A stretch of 64,000 bases of DNA from Nakamurella alba. GTDB lineage: Bacteria > Actinomycetota > Actinomycetes > Mycobacteriales > Nakamurellaceae. The number at the start of each line of letters is the position of its first letter. The first letter of the stretch is position 1. The stretch spans positions 1,178,001-1,242,000 of the forward strand of contig NZ_WLYK01000001.1 of the NCBI RefSeq assembly GCF_009707545.1, written 5' to 3'. This document shows positions 1 through 10,667 of the stretch, in pieces. The notes beneath the pieces are model-generated. The model ran no database searches. It saw only the letters and a program-made list of their open reading frames with translations, and was not told the origin of the DNA. A program made the translations under genes and the position numbers.

Positions 1-1572
1 CCAGTCCATCACCGGCCGATGGGTCCAGCGGTTGTCACCCTCGTGGCCGGGCTCGGAGGCCCAGTGCTCGTCGTTGGTCATCGCCAGTTCGTCGCCCTGC
101 CAGACCACCGGGATCCCGCCCCAGCCCAGCACGATCGCGTAGGCCAGGAACATCCGGCCCACCACGCTGTCCACCATCGACGGATCGCCGCTGTGCCAGG
201 CGTTCTCGATCCCGCACAGGCTCGCCGCCATGCCGCTGATCCGCCGGTCACCGGTGACCGGGTTGGCCTGGAACACCAGCCCGTGCGCCGGTGATCCGGG
301 GTAGACGCCGGAGTAGTAGTCGGACAGGAACGACCGGTGCCCGTGCCCGGTCGCGCCGATCGCCGCCGCGTCGGCATCGTCGATGGCCCAACCGATGTCG
401 TCGTGACACCGGAGGTAGGTCACCCAGGCGGTGGTCGTCGGCGCCACCGGCAGGTTGCCCAGCGCATGCGCCGCCAGCCGGACGTCGCGCGCCGCCAGCA
501 TGGACCAGATCTGCACCATCAGGCTGTTGTGGTAGGCGATGTCGCTGACCTTGCCGTGGTGCCGGCCCTGACCGAGGTAGTGCACCAGGTCCGCCGGCCC
601 GACGATCGCCTCCGCCTTGAAACACAATGCCGGACAGGCGATCCGGGCCACCGCGCGCAGCGCCTGGGTGATCGCGTGCACCTCGGGCTGGTTCTGGCAG
701 TTGGTGCCCAGTCGTTTGTGGATGAAGGCGATCGCGTCCAGCCGCAGCACCTCGACCCCGGCATCGGCGAGGAACAGCACGATCTCCGCGAACTCGCAGA
801 AGACGTCCGGGTTGGTCCAGTTCAGGTCCCACTGGAAGGAGTTGAAGGTGGTCCACACCCAGCCGAGATCGTCCTGCCAGGTGAAGTTCCCGGGGGCGAA
901 GTCGGGGAACACCTCGGGCAGGGTGCGCTCGTACGCGTCCGGCATGGTGCGGTCCGGGAAGAGGTGGAAGTAGTCGCGGTACCGCTGTTCGCCGGCGAGC
1001 GCCCGCCGGGCCCACTCGTGCTCCTTCGCGACGTGGTTCAGCACCAGGTCGAGCACCAGACTGATCCCGTTGCGGCGCAGCGCGGCCGACAGGGCGCGCA
1101 GGTCGTCCATCGTGCCCAGGTCGGCCCGGACGCTGCGGTAGTCGGCGACCGCGTACCCGCCGTCGCTGTCGCCCGGACGCGGCTCCAGCAGGGGCATGAG
1201 ATGCAGGTAGGTGACGCCCATCTCGCGCAGGTAGCCGATGCGCTCCTGCACCCCGGCGAGGGTGCCGCCGAACCGGTCGGCATAGGCGGCGTAGCCGAGC
1301 ATCGTCTCCTGCTGGAACCAGTCCGGCTGCAGCACCCGTTCCATGTCCAGGGCGGCCAGGTCCGGTTGCCGCTGGGCGAAGGTGGCCGCGGCGAGCGGGA
1401 CCAGCCGGGTGATCAACTCGTCCGCCACCGCGGACGGGTAGGCCGCGGTCAGCCCGTCCGCCAGGTCGTCCCACCACCGGTCCAGCTGCAGCGCGAAGAG
1501 GTCGCGCCGATGGGCGGGCAGCCCGGACAACGCCGGACCGGCCAGTTCGTGGACCACCGCGGGAGCGCGCAC
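1..1572 (-). CDS. Amylosucrase-like GH13 enzyme (C-terminus cut by window edge)
   Basis: About 524 codons are visible of a family length near 640, so the C-terminal beta domain is missing. Amylosucrases cleave sucrose and transfer the glucose to an alpha-1,4-glucan; trehalulose/isomaltulose formers and sucrose hydrolases are close relatives and cannot be excluded. Seen in the sequence: [11 protein letters not shown] near residue 136, nucleophile Asp279 in LRLDAIAF, acid/base Glu321 in FKAEAIV, and RCHDDIGW further on, all typical of GH13 subfamily 4. No signal peptide is visible, so it is probably cytoplasmic. The GTG at 1572 is chosen because an in-frame stop lies at 1618-1620; GTG 1578 is an alternative. 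It follows the pncA stop by about 45 bp in the same direction and may be read through from pncB-pncA. Confidence 0.85.
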   Translation of the reverse strand, partial: MRAPAVVHELAGPALSGLPAHRRDLFALQLDRWWDDLADGLTAAYPSAVADELITRLVPLAAATFAQRQPDLAALDMERVLQPDWFQQETMLGYAAYADRFGGTLAGVQERIGYLREMGVTYLHLMPLLEPRPGDSDGGYAVADYRSVRADLGTMDDLRALSAALRRNGISLVLDLVLNHVAKEHEWARRALAGEQRYRDYFHLFPDRTMPDAYERTLPEVFPDFAPGNFTWQDDLGWVWTTFNSFQWDLNWTNPDVFCEFAEIVLFLADAGVEVLRLDAIAFIHKRLGTNCQNQPEVHAITQALRAVARIACPALCFKAEAIVGPADLVHYLGQGRHHGKVSDIAYHNSLMVQIWSMLAARDVRLAAHALGNLPVAPTTTAWVTYLRCHDDIGWAIDDADAAAIGATGHGHRSFLSDYYSGVYPGSPAHGLVFQANPVTGDRRISGMAASLCGIENAWHSGDPSMVDSVVGRMFLAYAIVLGWGGIPVVWQGDELAMTNDEHWASEPGHEGDNRWTHRPVMDW

Positions 1573-1617
1573 CGGCACAGTCTGCGGTACGCGGCCGGTC
1601 CCGGCGCGCGCGACACG

Positions 1618-2205
1618 TCAGTCCAGGACGGTGGCTCCCGCTTCCCGCATCGCCGCGACGGCGGCCTCGGTGTCACCCGGGTTCAGCTCGACGAACCGGG
1701 TCATCGACAGCGGCACGGTGACGTCGTAGCCCAGGCCGACCCCGTCCACCGCGGTGGACTTCACGCACCAGTCGCCGGCCAGGCCGACGATGGAGATCGA
1801 CATGATCCCGTGCTCGTCCAGGATCGTCGACAGCTCGGTGCCTTTCGTCTTCCCCGAACCGAGATCCAGCACGGAGAAACCGGAGTAGCCGTCCTCCGGT
1901 CCGGACCCCTTGCGCACCACCGGTCCCTCGACCGGCAGGCCGGGGACGAACTCGGCGCCGGCGGAACCGATCACGCAGTGCACCGGCCAGATCCCGCCGT
2001 CCACGGCGAAGTGCGGGGTGTGCTCCGGGTGCCAGTCCTGGGTGTAGACGACCAGGGCACCGGAAGCCTTCGCGGCCTCGATCTCGGCGACGATCGGGCT
2101 CAGCAGCTCCTCGCCGCCCTTGACGTAGAGGGACCCGGTGGGGTCGGCGAAGTCGTGCTGCATGTCCACGACGATCAGTGCGGAGGTGGGCGAGTGGTCC
2201 AACAT
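1618..2205 (-). CDS. pncA: Nicotinamidase/pyrazinamidase
   Basis: Isochorismatase-fold hydrolase that deamidates nicotinamide to nicotinic acid in NAD salvage. The 195-residue length is normal. The catalytic triad can be placed at Asp14 (VVDMQHDF), Lys99 (VVRKGSG) and Cys147 (GDWCVKST); the metal site is Asp57/His59 in TQDWHPEH plus a nearby His. The gene lies 36 bp downstream of pncB in the same direction, so nicotinamide is deamidated by this product and the nicotinate is used by the neighbour, a consistent two-step salvage operon. In mycobacteria this enzyme activates pyrazinamide; that is family knowledge, not shown here. Confidence 0.95.
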   Translation of the reverse strand: MLDHSPTSALIVVDMQHDFADPTGSLYVKGGEELLSPIVAEIEAAKASGALVVYTQDWHPEHTPHFAVDGGIWPVHCVIGSAGAEFVPGLPVEGPVVRKGSGPEDGYSGFSVLDLGSGKTKGTELSTILDEHGIMSISIVGLAGDWCVKSTAVDGVGLGYDVTVPLSMTRFVELNPGDTEAAVAAMREAGATVLD

Positions 2206-2241
2206 GGGAGCGGTCTCCGGGGGTGTGGGCGGGTCGGGGGA

Positions 2242-3531
2242 TCAGGGGCCGAGCAGGGTGGTCGGGATCGCCGGGTCCCCCTCGGACAGGGTCAGTCCCT
2301 CCCAGGGCAGGGTGACCAGCGCGGCGCGCAGCCGCTCGCGGGCGGCGGTCAGGTCCGGCAGGCCGTCGACCGGTGCCCCGGCGCGCAGCAGCGGCACCGG
2401 CAGCACCCGGTCGCCGTCCTCCGGTTCCGGCGCCGGGCCGGCCTTGAGGAAGACGATCTCCTCGGTGGCGGTGCCGGACGGTTTGTGCCGGCGCAGCGCG
2501 GTCTTCGCGCCGCCGTGCGAGGCCTTGTTGAGGCTGCGCTTGGCCACCGGCCGGCCGTCGACCTCGACCAGTTTGTAGACCATCCCGGCCGTCGGTGCCC
2601 CGGACCCGGTGACGAGAGAGGTGCCCACGCCGTAGATGTCGACCGGCTCGGCGCGCAGTGCGGCGATCGCGTACTCGTCCAGGTCGCCGGAGAGCACGAC
2701 CTTGGTGGAGGTGGCGCCGAGTTCGTCCAGCTGCTGCCGGGCCGCCCGGGCCAGCACGCCGAGGTCACCGGAGTCGATGCGGACGGCGCCCAGGCCGGTC
2801 CCGGCCACCTCGACGGCGGTCGCGATGCCCTGGGTGATGTCGTAGGTGTCGACCAGCAGGGTGGTGCCGGCGCCCATGGCCGCGACCTGCGACGCGAAGG
2901 CGGCCTCCTCGCTGTCGTGCAGCAGGGTGAAGGCGTGCGCCGCCGTGCCGCCGGTGGGAATGCCGTAGCGGCGACCGGCCATCAGGTTCGACGTGGTGCC
3001 GAAGCCGGCCAGGTAAGCCGCCCGGGCGGAGGCCACCGCGGCCTCCTCGTGCGTGCGCCGCGAGCCCATCTCGATCAGCGGACGCCCGTCGGCGGCGGTC
3101 ACCATCCGGGCCGCCGCGGATGCGATGGCGCAGTCGTGGTTGAGGATGCTGAGCACCAGCGTCTCCAGGATCACCGCGGAGGCGAAGCTGCCGGAGACGG
3201 ACAGGATCGGGGAGTCCGGGAAGAACAGCTCGCCCTCCGGGTAGCCGTCGACCTCGCCGTCGAAGCGCCAGCCGGCCAGGTGCTCGCGGGTGCGCTCGTC
3301 CAGGATCGGGGCGAGTCGCTCCAGGGTCTGCTCGTCGAACACGAAGTCGGCGATCGCGTCGACCACCCGCGCGGTCCCGGCCACCACCCCGTACCGGCGG
3401 CCGGAGGGCAGCCGGCGGGCGAACACCTCGAAGGTGCAGCGCCGGTCCGCGGTGCCGTCGGCGAGTGCCGCCTGCAGCATGGTCAGCTCGTACTGGTCGG
3501 TCATGAGCGCGGTCGATGCCGTGGTGGCCAT
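2242..3531 (-). CDS. pncB: Nicotinate phosphoribosyltransferase
   Basis: Forms nicotinate mononucleotide from nicotinate and PRPP in the Preiss-Handler route to NAD. The 429-residue length fits actinobacterial PncB. It starts with TDQYELTMLQAAL, the family N-terminus, has the catalytic-His region EMGSRRTHEEAA, and GVGTSLVTGSGAP in the phosphate-binding C-terminal half. It is divergent from clpS across about 135 bp, the same arrangement as pncB1 and clpS in Mycobacterium tuberculosis (Rv1330c/Rv1331). It heads an apparent pncB-pncA operon. Confidence 0.95.
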   Translation of the reverse strand: MATTASTALMTDQYELTMLQAALADGTADRRCTFEVFARRLPSGRRYGVVAGTARVVDAIADFVFDEQTLERLAPILDERTREHLAGWRFDGEVDGYPEGELFFPDSPILSVSGSFASAVILETLVLSILNHDCAIASAAARMVTAADGRPLIEMGSRRTHEEAAVASARAAYLAGFGTTSNLMAGRRYGIPTGGTAAHAFTLLHDSEEAAFASQVAAMGAGTTLLVDTYDITQGIATAVEVAGTGLGAVRIDSGDLGVLARAARQQLDELGATSTKVVLSGDLDEYAIAALRAEPVDIYGVGTSLVTGSGAPTAGMVYKLVEVDGRPVAKRSLNKASHGGAKTALRRHKPSGTATEEIVFLKAGPAPEPEDGDRVLPVPLLRAGAPVDGLPDLTAARERLRAALVTLPWEGLTLSEGDPAIPTTLLGP

Positions 3532-3667
3532 CCGCCGAGCCTAGAAGGTGCTTCCGGACGGGCGCCCGGCTGCCCGGCCGATCGGGTTCCTCTACAGCCG
3601 TGTGACATTCCGTTCGGTCATCAATCGGACACTCTGCGTCCACCTGGATGCGTGCCACACTGGAGGG

Positions 3668-4024
3668 GTGCGTGCTGTGACCCTTCCGGCGGACACGACC
3701 GGGCCGGCGGTCCGGGCGATGGCGGCCGTCATGTCTGCCACCGCGCCCACGCGCAGTCCCGAGCAGGTCACCGACGAGATCACCGCGCCGGACAGCCCGT
3801 GGGTCACCATCGTCTGGAACGACCCGGTCAACCTGATGTCCTACGTCACCTGGGTCTTCCAGAAGCTGCTCGGCCACCCGAAACCGCGCGCCGAGAAGCT
3901 GATGCTCGACGTGCACCGGCGCGGTCGGGCCACCGTCTCGGTCGGCACCCGGGAGGCGATGGAGGCCGACGTCGCCAAGCTGCAGGGTGCCGGTCTCTGG
4001 GCCACCCTGGCACAGGACCGCTGA
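3668..4024 (+). CDS. clpS: ATP-dependent Clp protease adaptor ClpS
   Basis: Adaptor that hands N-degron substrates to the Clp AAA+ ATPase/ClpP protease in the cytoplasm. The core [20 protein letters not shown] and [12 protein letters not shown] contain the N-degron-binding pocket signature (NDPVNLM), and the C-terminus [10 protein letters not shown] is close to the mycobacterial protein. Start choice is open: GTG 3668 sits 6 nt after a CACACT -10-like box and could be leaderless; GTG 3677 has GGAGG 10 nt upstream; ATG 3719 gives 101 residues, nearest the usual length. It begins the conserved clpS-DUF2017-mec-cysO-cysM-rhomboid series. Confidence 0.9.
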   Translation: MRAVTLPADTTGPAVRAMAAVMSATAPTRSPEQVTDEITAPDSPWVTIVWNDPVNLMSYVTWVFQKLLGHPKPRAEKLMLDVHRRGRATVSVGTREAMEADVAKLQGAGLWATLAQDR

Positions 4025-4025
4025 C

Positions 4026-4571
4026 GTGCGCCCGTTCCGCCGCTTCGGCGGCCGCTACCGGGCATCGTTCGAGGCCGTCGAGGTCACCGTGTTGTCCGAC
4101 CTGGTCGACCAGGTCCGCCAGCTGCTCGCCGGCCGCCGGTCGGAGGCACCGGACGACCCGCTGGTCGCCATGACCGGGATCGCGACCGCGCCCTCGACCA
4201 CTCCGGAGGATCCGGCCCTGGCCCGGCTGCTGCCCGACTTCCACCGCGAGGATCCCGAGCTCTCCGCCGGGCTGCGCGCGCTCCGGGAACCGGAGATCAT
4301 CGCCGGCAAGGACTCCGCCGCGGTCGCCGTGCTGGACTCGCTGCCGCCCGGCGGTGGTGCGGTGCACCTCGACGAGGACCAGGCCCGGCAGTGGATCGCC
4401 GCGCTGAACGACGTCCGGCTCGCCCTCGGCGTCCGGCTGGAGATCACCGACGAGACCGACACGGTGATGGACACCGCCGGCGAGCGCCCGGAGCCGGAAC
4501 AGGCGATGTTCCACACCTACCGCTGGCTCACCTATGTCCAGGACTCCCTGGTCGAGCAGATGCTGGACTGA
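4026..4571 (+). CDS. DUF2017 family protein
   Basis: A 181-residue cytoplasmic protein of unknown function, recognised by its fixed place between clpS and mec (Rv1332 position in M. tuberculosis) and by its C-terminal half, with VHLDEDQARQWIAALNDVRL and HTYRWLTYVQDSLVEQMLD. The GTG start at 4026 lies one base after the clpS stop, so translation is probably coupled to clpS. No membrane segment or signal peptide is visible. A role with ClpS or in regulating the sulfur genes is only inferred from position. Confidence 0.85.
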   Translation: MRPFRRFGGRYRASFEAVEVTVLSDLVDQVRQLLAGRRSEAPDDPLVAMTGIATAPSTTPEDPALARLLPDFHREDPELSAGLRALREPEIIAGKDSAAVAVLDSLPPGGGAVHLDEDQARQWIAALNDVRLALGVRLEITDETDTVMDTAGERPEPEQAMFHTYRWLTYVQDSLVEQMLD

Positions 4572-4605
4572 GCCGGCGCTGGACCGACCACGGCACACGG
4601 CCCAA

Positions 4606-4611
4606 TAGAAT
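4606..4611 (+). promoter_or_regulatory. -10 box TAGAAT for a leaderless mec transcript
   Basis: TAGAAT ends 7 nt before the GTG start of mec, the usual spacing for a leaderless actinobacterial transcript, and no Shine-Dalgarno sequence is present. This suggests that mec-cysO-cysM can be transcribed independently of clpS-DUF2017. Confidence 0.5.
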
Positions 4612-4618
4612 CGACCCC

Positions 4619-5059
4619 GTGCTGCGCATCCCCCGATCGATGGTCGACGAGATCATCACCCACGCCCGGGCCGACCATCCCGACGAGGCGTGCGGGATCA
4701 TCGCCGGTCCGGAGGGTGCGGACACCCCGACCCGGCTGGTGCGGATGACCAATGCCGAGCGGTCGCCGACCTTCTACCGGTTCGACTCCGGGGAGCAGCT
4801 GAAGCTGTACCGCGAGATGGACGACCGGGACGAGGAGGTCGTGGTCGTCTACCACTCGCACACCGCCACCGAGGCCTACCCCAGCCGCACCGACATCTCC
4901 TACGCCGGCGAACCGCAGGCGCACTACGTGCTGGTCTCCACCCGCGAGCCGGACACCGAGGAGTTCCGGTCCTACCGGATCGTCGACGGCCAGGTCACCG
5001 AGGAGCCGGTCGAGATACTGGAAATGTCCGCGCCCCCTGCCGACGTTGCCACCAGCTGA
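4619..5059 (+). CDS. mec: CysO-cysteine peptidase, JAMM metalloprotease
   Basis: A 146-residue JAB1/MPN zinc peptidase. In mycobacteria Mec releases cysteine from the CysO-cysteine adduct made by CysM. The metal-binding JAMM motif is clear: HSHT, then about ten residues on an Asp in YPSRTDIS, with the upstream Glu in PDEACGIIAG. The GTG at 4619 is chosen from its leaderless -10 box and because the protein then starts exactly at the family N-terminus (LRIPRSMVDEII). It is followed by cysO after 50 bp and by cysM, giving the complete O-phosphoserine/sulfur-carrier cysteine pathway. Here it may also trim the CysO precursor (see findings). Confidence 0.93.
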   Translation: MLRIPRSMVDEIITHARADHPDEACGIIAGPEGADTPTRLVRMTNAERSPTFYRFDSGEQLKLYREMDDRDEEVVVVYHSHTATEAYPSRTDISYAGEPQAHYVLVSTREPDTEEFRSYRIVDGQVTEEPVEILEMSAPPADVATS

Positions 5060-5109
5060 AGATCCCCAGAGAAGAACACCCCCGAAGAAGACCACGAGGA
5101 GCACCCGAC

Positions 5110-6395
<1,286 letters not shown>

Positions 6396-6447
6396 AACCG
6401 GGGTGAACCCTGAGTCACCCGCGCCGCTGCATCGCTAGCCTGGTGAC

Positions 6448-7137
6448 ATGAGCTCACTGCCGCTCCCGTCCGATCCCGCGCCGGTCGCGAAGGCGAAGGA
6501 CTCGTCGTCGCTGATGCCCGCGGTGAAGCCGGCCGCGATCACCGTCGGCGCCTTCGCCGTGGTGCTGGTCGTCGTGCAGGTGGTCAACGCCCTGATGAGC
6601 TACAAGCTCGGTCAGTACGGCATCGTCTCGCGCACCGGATCGGGCCTGCTCGGCATCGTGACGGCGCCGTTCCTGCACGGGTCCTGGGGGCACCTGCTGT
6701 CCAACCTGGTGCCGCTGGTGGTGTTCGGCTTCCTGATCATGGTCGGCGGGGTGCGGCAGTTCGTCGCCGTGACGATCCTGGTGTGGTTGATCTCCGGTTT
6801 CGGGGTGTGGCTGTTCGGGCCGTCGAACGCCGTGACCGTCGGCGCCTCCGGCCTGGTCTTCGGCTGGCTGGCGTACCTGGTGGCCCGCGGCGTCTTCAAC
6901 CGCAGCGTCGGGCAGATCCTGCTCGGTGTGCTGCTGCTGGCGATCTGGGGCGGCATCTTCTGGACCGGCATCATCTCGGTCGCGTTGTCCGCCGGTGAGA
7001 CCGGGATCTCCTGGCAGGGTCACCTCTTCGGGGCGATCGGCGGTGTGCTGGCGGCGTTCCTGGTGGCGAAGGCCGACGGGCCACGGCGACCCAAGGTGAA
7101 CCCGGCGGCCGCACCGCAGCTGCCCACCGGCTTCTGA
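6448..7137 (+). CDS. Rhomboid family intramembrane serine protease
   Basis: A 229-residue polytopic membrane protein with about six transmembrane segments. Rhomboid signatures are complete: HGSWGHLLSNLVPL on the second helix, catalytic Ser134 in GASG, and catalytic His192 in SWQGHLFG. It should cleave transmembrane substrates within the bilayer; the substrate is unknown. TAGCCT at 6436-6441 lies 6 nt before the ATG, so a leaderless promoter is likely. Position matches Rv1337 downstream of cysM. The murI and Rv1339-like genes that follow in mycobacteria are absent here, and rph comes directly next. Confidence 0.92.
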   Translation: MSSLPLPSDPAPVAKAKDSSSLMPAVKPAAITVGAFAVVLVVVQVVNALMSYKLGQYGIVSRTGSGLLGIVTAPFLHGSWGHLLSNLVPLVVFGFLIMVGGVRQFVAVTILVWLISGFGVWLFGPSNAVTVGASGLVFGWLAYLVARGVFNRSVGQILLGVLLLAIWGGIFWTGIISVALSAGETGISWQGHLFGAIGGVLAAFLVAKADGPRRPKVNPAAAPQLPTGF

Positions 7138-7172
7138 CCGGGAGCACCGCGCGCGACCGATAGGTTGGAGCC

Positions 7173-7931
7173 ATGTCCCGCTCCGACGGTCGTGCCGACG
7201 ACGAACTGCGCCCCATCCGTTTCACCCGAGGTTTCCAGTCCCACCCGGCCGGCTCGGTGCTGGTCGAGTTCGGCGGCACCAAGGTGCTGTGCGCCGCTTC
7301 GGTGACGACCGGGGTGCCGCGCTGGCGCAAGGGTTCCGGGCTCGGCTGGCTGACCGCCGAGTACGCGATGTTGCCGTCCTCCACCCACGACCGGTCCGAC
7401 CGCGAGTCGGTCAAGGGCCGGGTCGGTGGCCGCACGCACGAGATCTCCCGGTTGATCGGCCGGTCCCTGCGCGCCTGCCTGGACCTGTCCGCCCTCGGCG
7501 AGAACACCATCGCCGTCGACTGCGACGTCATCCAGGCCGACGGCGGCACCAGGACGGCGGCGATCACCGGTGCCTACGTGGCACTGTCCGACGCCGTCAC
7601 CTGGCTGCGTGCGGCCGGCGCGCTCACCGACCCGCAGCCGCTGTCCTGCCAGATCGCCGCCGTGTCGGTGGGTGTGGTGGGCGGCAAGGTGCGGCTCGAC
7701 CTGCCCTACGAGGAGGACTCGCGGGCCGAGGTCGACATGAACGTGGTCGCCACCGACACCGGGACGCTGGTCGAGGTGCAGGGCACCGGCGAGGGCGCCA
7801 CCTTCCCGCGGTCCACCCTGGACCGGCTGCTGGACGTGGCCTTCACCGGGATCGACCGGCTGACCGCGCTGCAGCGCGAGGTGCTGGCCCAGCCGTACCC
7901 GAAGGAACTGCCCGGGGTGGGCACGGCGTGA
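7173..7931 (+). CDS. rph: Ribonuclease PH
   Basis: Phosphorolytic 3'-5' exoribonuclease that trims tRNA precursors, 252 residues, full length. The N-terminal [20 protein letters not shown] and the phosphate-binding region around [18 protein letters not shown] are typical; the C-terminal [15 protein letters not shown] also fits. TAGGTT at 7161-7166 lies 6 nt before the ATG, pointing to a leaderless transcript. Its TGA overlaps the GTG of the next gene (GTGA), so rdgB is translationally coupled. Confidence 0.95.
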   Translation: MSRSDGRADDELRPIRFTRGFQSHPAGSVLVEFGGTKVLCAASVTTGVPRWRKGSGLGWLTAEYAMLPSSTHDRSDRESVKGRVGGRTHEISRLIGRSLRACLDLSALGENTIAVDCDVIQADGGTRTAAITGAYVALSDAVTWLRAAGALTDPQPLSCQIAAVSVGVVGGKVRLDLPYEEDSRAEVDMNVVATDTGTLVEVQGTGEGATFPRSTLDRLLDVAFTGIDRLTALQREVLAQPYPKELPGVGTA

Positions 7932-8533
7932 GCACCCTGCTGCTGGCGACCCGGAACGCCAAGAAGCTCAAGGAGTTGCGGCGGATCCTCGAGGGCCGGG
8001 TCACCGTCCTCGGCCTGGACGACGTGCCGGCCTTCGAGGAACTGCCGGAGACCGGCGCCACCTTCGAGGCCAACGCCGCCGACAAGGCGGAGCAGGCCGC
8101 GCGGGAGACCGGGCTGCCCTCGCTCGCCGACGACAGCGGGCTGACCGTGGACGCCCTCAACGGGATGCCCGGTGTGCTGTCCGCGCGCTGGTCGGGCCGG
8201 CACGGCGACGACGCGGCGAACGTGGACCTGCTGCTCGGCCAGCTCCGCGACGTGCCGGACGAGCGCCGCGGCGCCGACTTCGTCAGCGCCCTGGCGCTGG
8301 CCGTCCCGGGTGCGGACACCGTGCTGGTGCGCGGTGAGTGGCGCGGGCGGATCATCCGGGAGGTGCTGGGCGCCAACGGGTTCGGCTACGACCCGGTGTT
8401 CGTGCCGACCGAGTCGGACGAGGCCGGCGATGCGCGCACCTCCGCCCAGCTCGACCCGTCCGAGAAGGACCGGCTCTCGCACCGCGGGCGGGCCATCGAG
8501 AAGATGCTGCCGCACCTGCTGCGGCTGGGCTGA
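7928..8533 (+). CDS. rdgB: RdgB/HAM1 non-canonical purine NTP pyrophosphatase
   Basis: Hydrolyses dITP, ITP and XTP to the monophosphates to keep damaged purines out of nucleic acids. The protein has 201 residues. It shows the family N-terminus [33 protein letters not shown] with the metal-binding Asp pair, and [13 protein letters not shown]. The start GTG overlaps the rph stop; rph-rdgB is a conserved actinobacterial pair (Rv1340-Rv1341). It ends 6 bp from the convergent gene at 8540. Confidence 0.95.
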   Translation: MSTLLLATRNAKKLKELRRILEGRVTVLGLDDVPAFEELPETGATFEANAADKAEQAARETGLPSLADDSGLTVDALNGMPGVLSARWSGRHGDDAANVDLLLGQLRDVPDERRGADFVSALALAVPGADTVLVRGEWRGRIIREVLGANGFGYDPVFVPTESDEAGDARTSAQLDPSEKDRLSHRGRAIEKMLPHLLRLG

Positions 8534-8539
8534 ACCCGG

Positions 8540-9445
8540 TCAGGTCAGCGGGGCGGGGGAGGCCGCACGACGCCCGGCACCCCTGGCCACCGCGGTGGCG
8601 ATCGAGGCGCCGAGCAGCAGCAGGCCGAGCAGCAGCGTCCAGCCGGCGGCGTGCCACACGGCGAGTTCGCCGCGGGTGAGCACCTTCTCGCTCCAGTCGG
8701 ACACCGTCTCCAGTCCGGACCGGGTGGAGATCGCCCAGGCGCCGAGCCCGGCCAGGGCGACCCCGGGGACCGCCGTGGCCCACGGCGACCAGCTGTTCAG
8801 CAGCACCGCGCCGAACAGCAGGACCAGCCCGAGCCCGGTGAGGATCAGGTCGGCGATCTTCGGGGTGTCCACGCCCTGCAACAGGGTCGTGTAGACGTTC
8901 GCGCCGTAGCGCGCGGTCAGGAACAGCCCGCCGCCCACCAGGATCAATCCGATCAACGCACTGAGGAAGCCGGCCAGCACCCGGGATCCGCTCGACGCGG
9001 CCGCGGCCGGCGGCGCCACCGGCGGGGTGGACGCCACCACCGGGACGTACGCCTGCGGGTAGCCCTGCGGTGCGTACGGGGGAGCGGCCGAGGGGGACAC
9101 GGCCGGCGTCGGCGGATAGGTCGCGGTGGGCGGCGGCGCCGCCTCCACGTCGCTGTACGCGGGTGCGCCGTACCCGTACTGCGCACCGGTGTCCGGCTGC
9201 TTGGTCAGGTAGCTGGTCGCCGGGTCGTCGTTGGTCGTCCCGGAGCTGCCGGACATCGGCGTGTACTGCTCGGTCGGTCCGGAGAACAATGGTGCCCCCG
9301 GATCCGCGATGGGCCCGCTCGGTGCGCTCGACGGGCGCTGGTAGGAACCCGGTGGCAGCACCTGGGTCTCGTCCGCGGATCCGCCCCATCCGGCGTCGGG
9401 CCGGTCGGCCTGCTGGTCGTGGCGGGACTCGTCCGGTGAGGACAT
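8540..9445 (-). CDS. Membrane protein with Pro-rich N-terminal tail, unknown function
   Basis: A 301-residue protein that is not recognised. Residues 1 to about 125 are a Pro/Ala/Ser/Tyr-rich, low-complexity, presumably cytoplasmic tail. They are followed by about four hydrophobic segments (for example VLAGFLSALIGLILVGGGLF, ILTGLGLVLLFGAVLL and LLLGLLLLGASI near the end). The ATG at 9445 is preferred because GGAAGAAGG lies just upstream; an earlier in-frame ATG at 9535 lacks one. The layout resembles Pro-rich-tailed actinobacterial membrane proteins such as DUF308-like and TM2-like families, but no family is claimed. Confidence 0.7.
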   Translation of the reverse strand: MSSPDESRHDQQADRPDAGWGGSADETQVLPPGSYQRPSSAPSGPIADPGAPLFSGPTEQYTPMSGSSGTTNDDPATSYLTKQPDTGAQYGYGAPAYSDVEAAPPPTATYPPTPAVSPSAAPPYAPQGYPQAYVPVVASTPPVAPPAAAASSGSRVLAGFLSALIGLILVGGGLFLTARYGANVYTTLLQGVDTPKIADLILTGLGLVLLFGAVLLNSWSPWATAVPGVALAGLGAWAISTRSGLETVSDWSEKVLTRGELAVWHAAGWTLLLGLLLLGASIATAVARGAGRRAASPAPLT

Positions 9446-9560
9446 CGGGCCTTCTTCCGTCGGGGCCGCGGCACGCCTGTGGTTCACCGCAGTGCGAAAG
9501 TACCGCCGCGGGCCACCGGTGCCGGGGAGAACCACCCGGTCGGTGGCCGCGAGTTCCGGA

Positions 9561-10667
9561 TCAGCCCTGGATCCAGCCCGAGACCTCGACCACCAGGTGG
9601 GTGGAGCCGGTGGAGTTGTTGGTCAGGGTGATCTTCCCGGCCGCGCTCACCGGGACGATCACCGTGTTCGAGGTGATGACGCCCGCGGTGGTGCTCAGGG
9701 TCGGCGCGGACGGCCGCGAGGTGCCGTACTGGTACGCCATCACCTGCCCGGTGCGGGTCGGCCCGACCGCGATCACGTTGACCACCACGGCCTTCACCCC
9801 GGCGGTCGGCACGCCTCCCTTGCCGGCCACCTGCACGCCGATCGACGCGACCGGCGCGACGGCCCGCTTGGGTGCACCGAGCCCGGTCCGGGTGTCCACG
9901 ATCCGCTTGGTGGTGAGCGAGTGCAGTGTGCTGCTCTGCCCCGGGACCCCGGTCAGGGTGTGCGCGTTGTTGTCGGCGAGCACGTGGACCGGTCGCGACG
10001 AGTTGTTGGTGACCCGGATGGTGCCGTTGGCGGCGACCGGCACGATCACCGTCGAGGTGGTGCTGACCCCGGCCGGGAAGTTGATGTCGGCGCTGCCGGG
10101 CGAGCCGATGTCGCCGCGGTACACGCTCAGGCTGCCGGAGCCGGTGGGCCCGGCGACGGTGACCGAGAGCGCCGCGGTCTGCGCCCCGTTGAGCGGGATG
10201 CCGGCGCGGCCGCGGACGCTGATCACCCGGGTGCCGCCGGCCGGGATGGCGCCCTTGGCGGTGCCGGCACCGGTGCGGGTGTCGAAGACCCGGGCCGAGG
10301 TGTCGCCCTGGGTGGCGCCGGTGTTGGTCGCGGTCCCGGCGCGGTACCAGCCGATCACGTCGACCACCATGTGCATGCTGCGCGGCGAGTTGTCGGCCAG
10401 CCGGATGGCGCCGGTGCTGCCCAGCTGCACGACCACCTGGGTGGTCGAGTTGCGGCCGGCGACGAAGCTGAGCTGCGCGGTGCCGCCGATGACGCCGCCG
10501 GGAGTGGCGGTCACCGTGCCGGTGGATCCGGGGGTGACGGCGGTGATGTTGACCAGGACGGAGCCGGCACCGGAGGACGGGACGCCGCCGCGACCGGCCA
10601 CCTGGAGCACGACGGAGCCGTTGGCGGGCACGGCGCGGTAGCCGCCCCAACCGCTGCGGGTGTCCAT
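9561..10667 (-). pseudogene. Surface-repeat C-terminal part of a frameshifted subtilase
   Basis: This open frame encodes tandem actinobacterial cell-surface repeats: DTRSG or DTRTG, then LQVAGRGGVP-type, VVVNVTAV-type and TVIVPV segments ending in VVDVIGW or VVEVSGW. There are three units, starting near 10670, 10290 and 9905. The first ATG falls inside a PARIMDTRSG motif whose start is further upstream in the same frame, so this ATG is not a true start. The frame is -1 relative to the subtilase at 10511-11884, and a single missing base near 10690-10730 would join them. Such repeats occur on secreted hydrolases as beta-rich wall- or carbohydrate-associated regions; that role is inferred. Confidence 0.7.

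Noticed and set aside
337-4173. A 1278-codon open frame opposite the pncB-pncA-amylosucrase genes
   Set aside because: It is antisense to three well-supported genes; GC-rich DNA leaves long stop-free frames, and its translation is Gly/Arg/His/Pro-rich with no domain.
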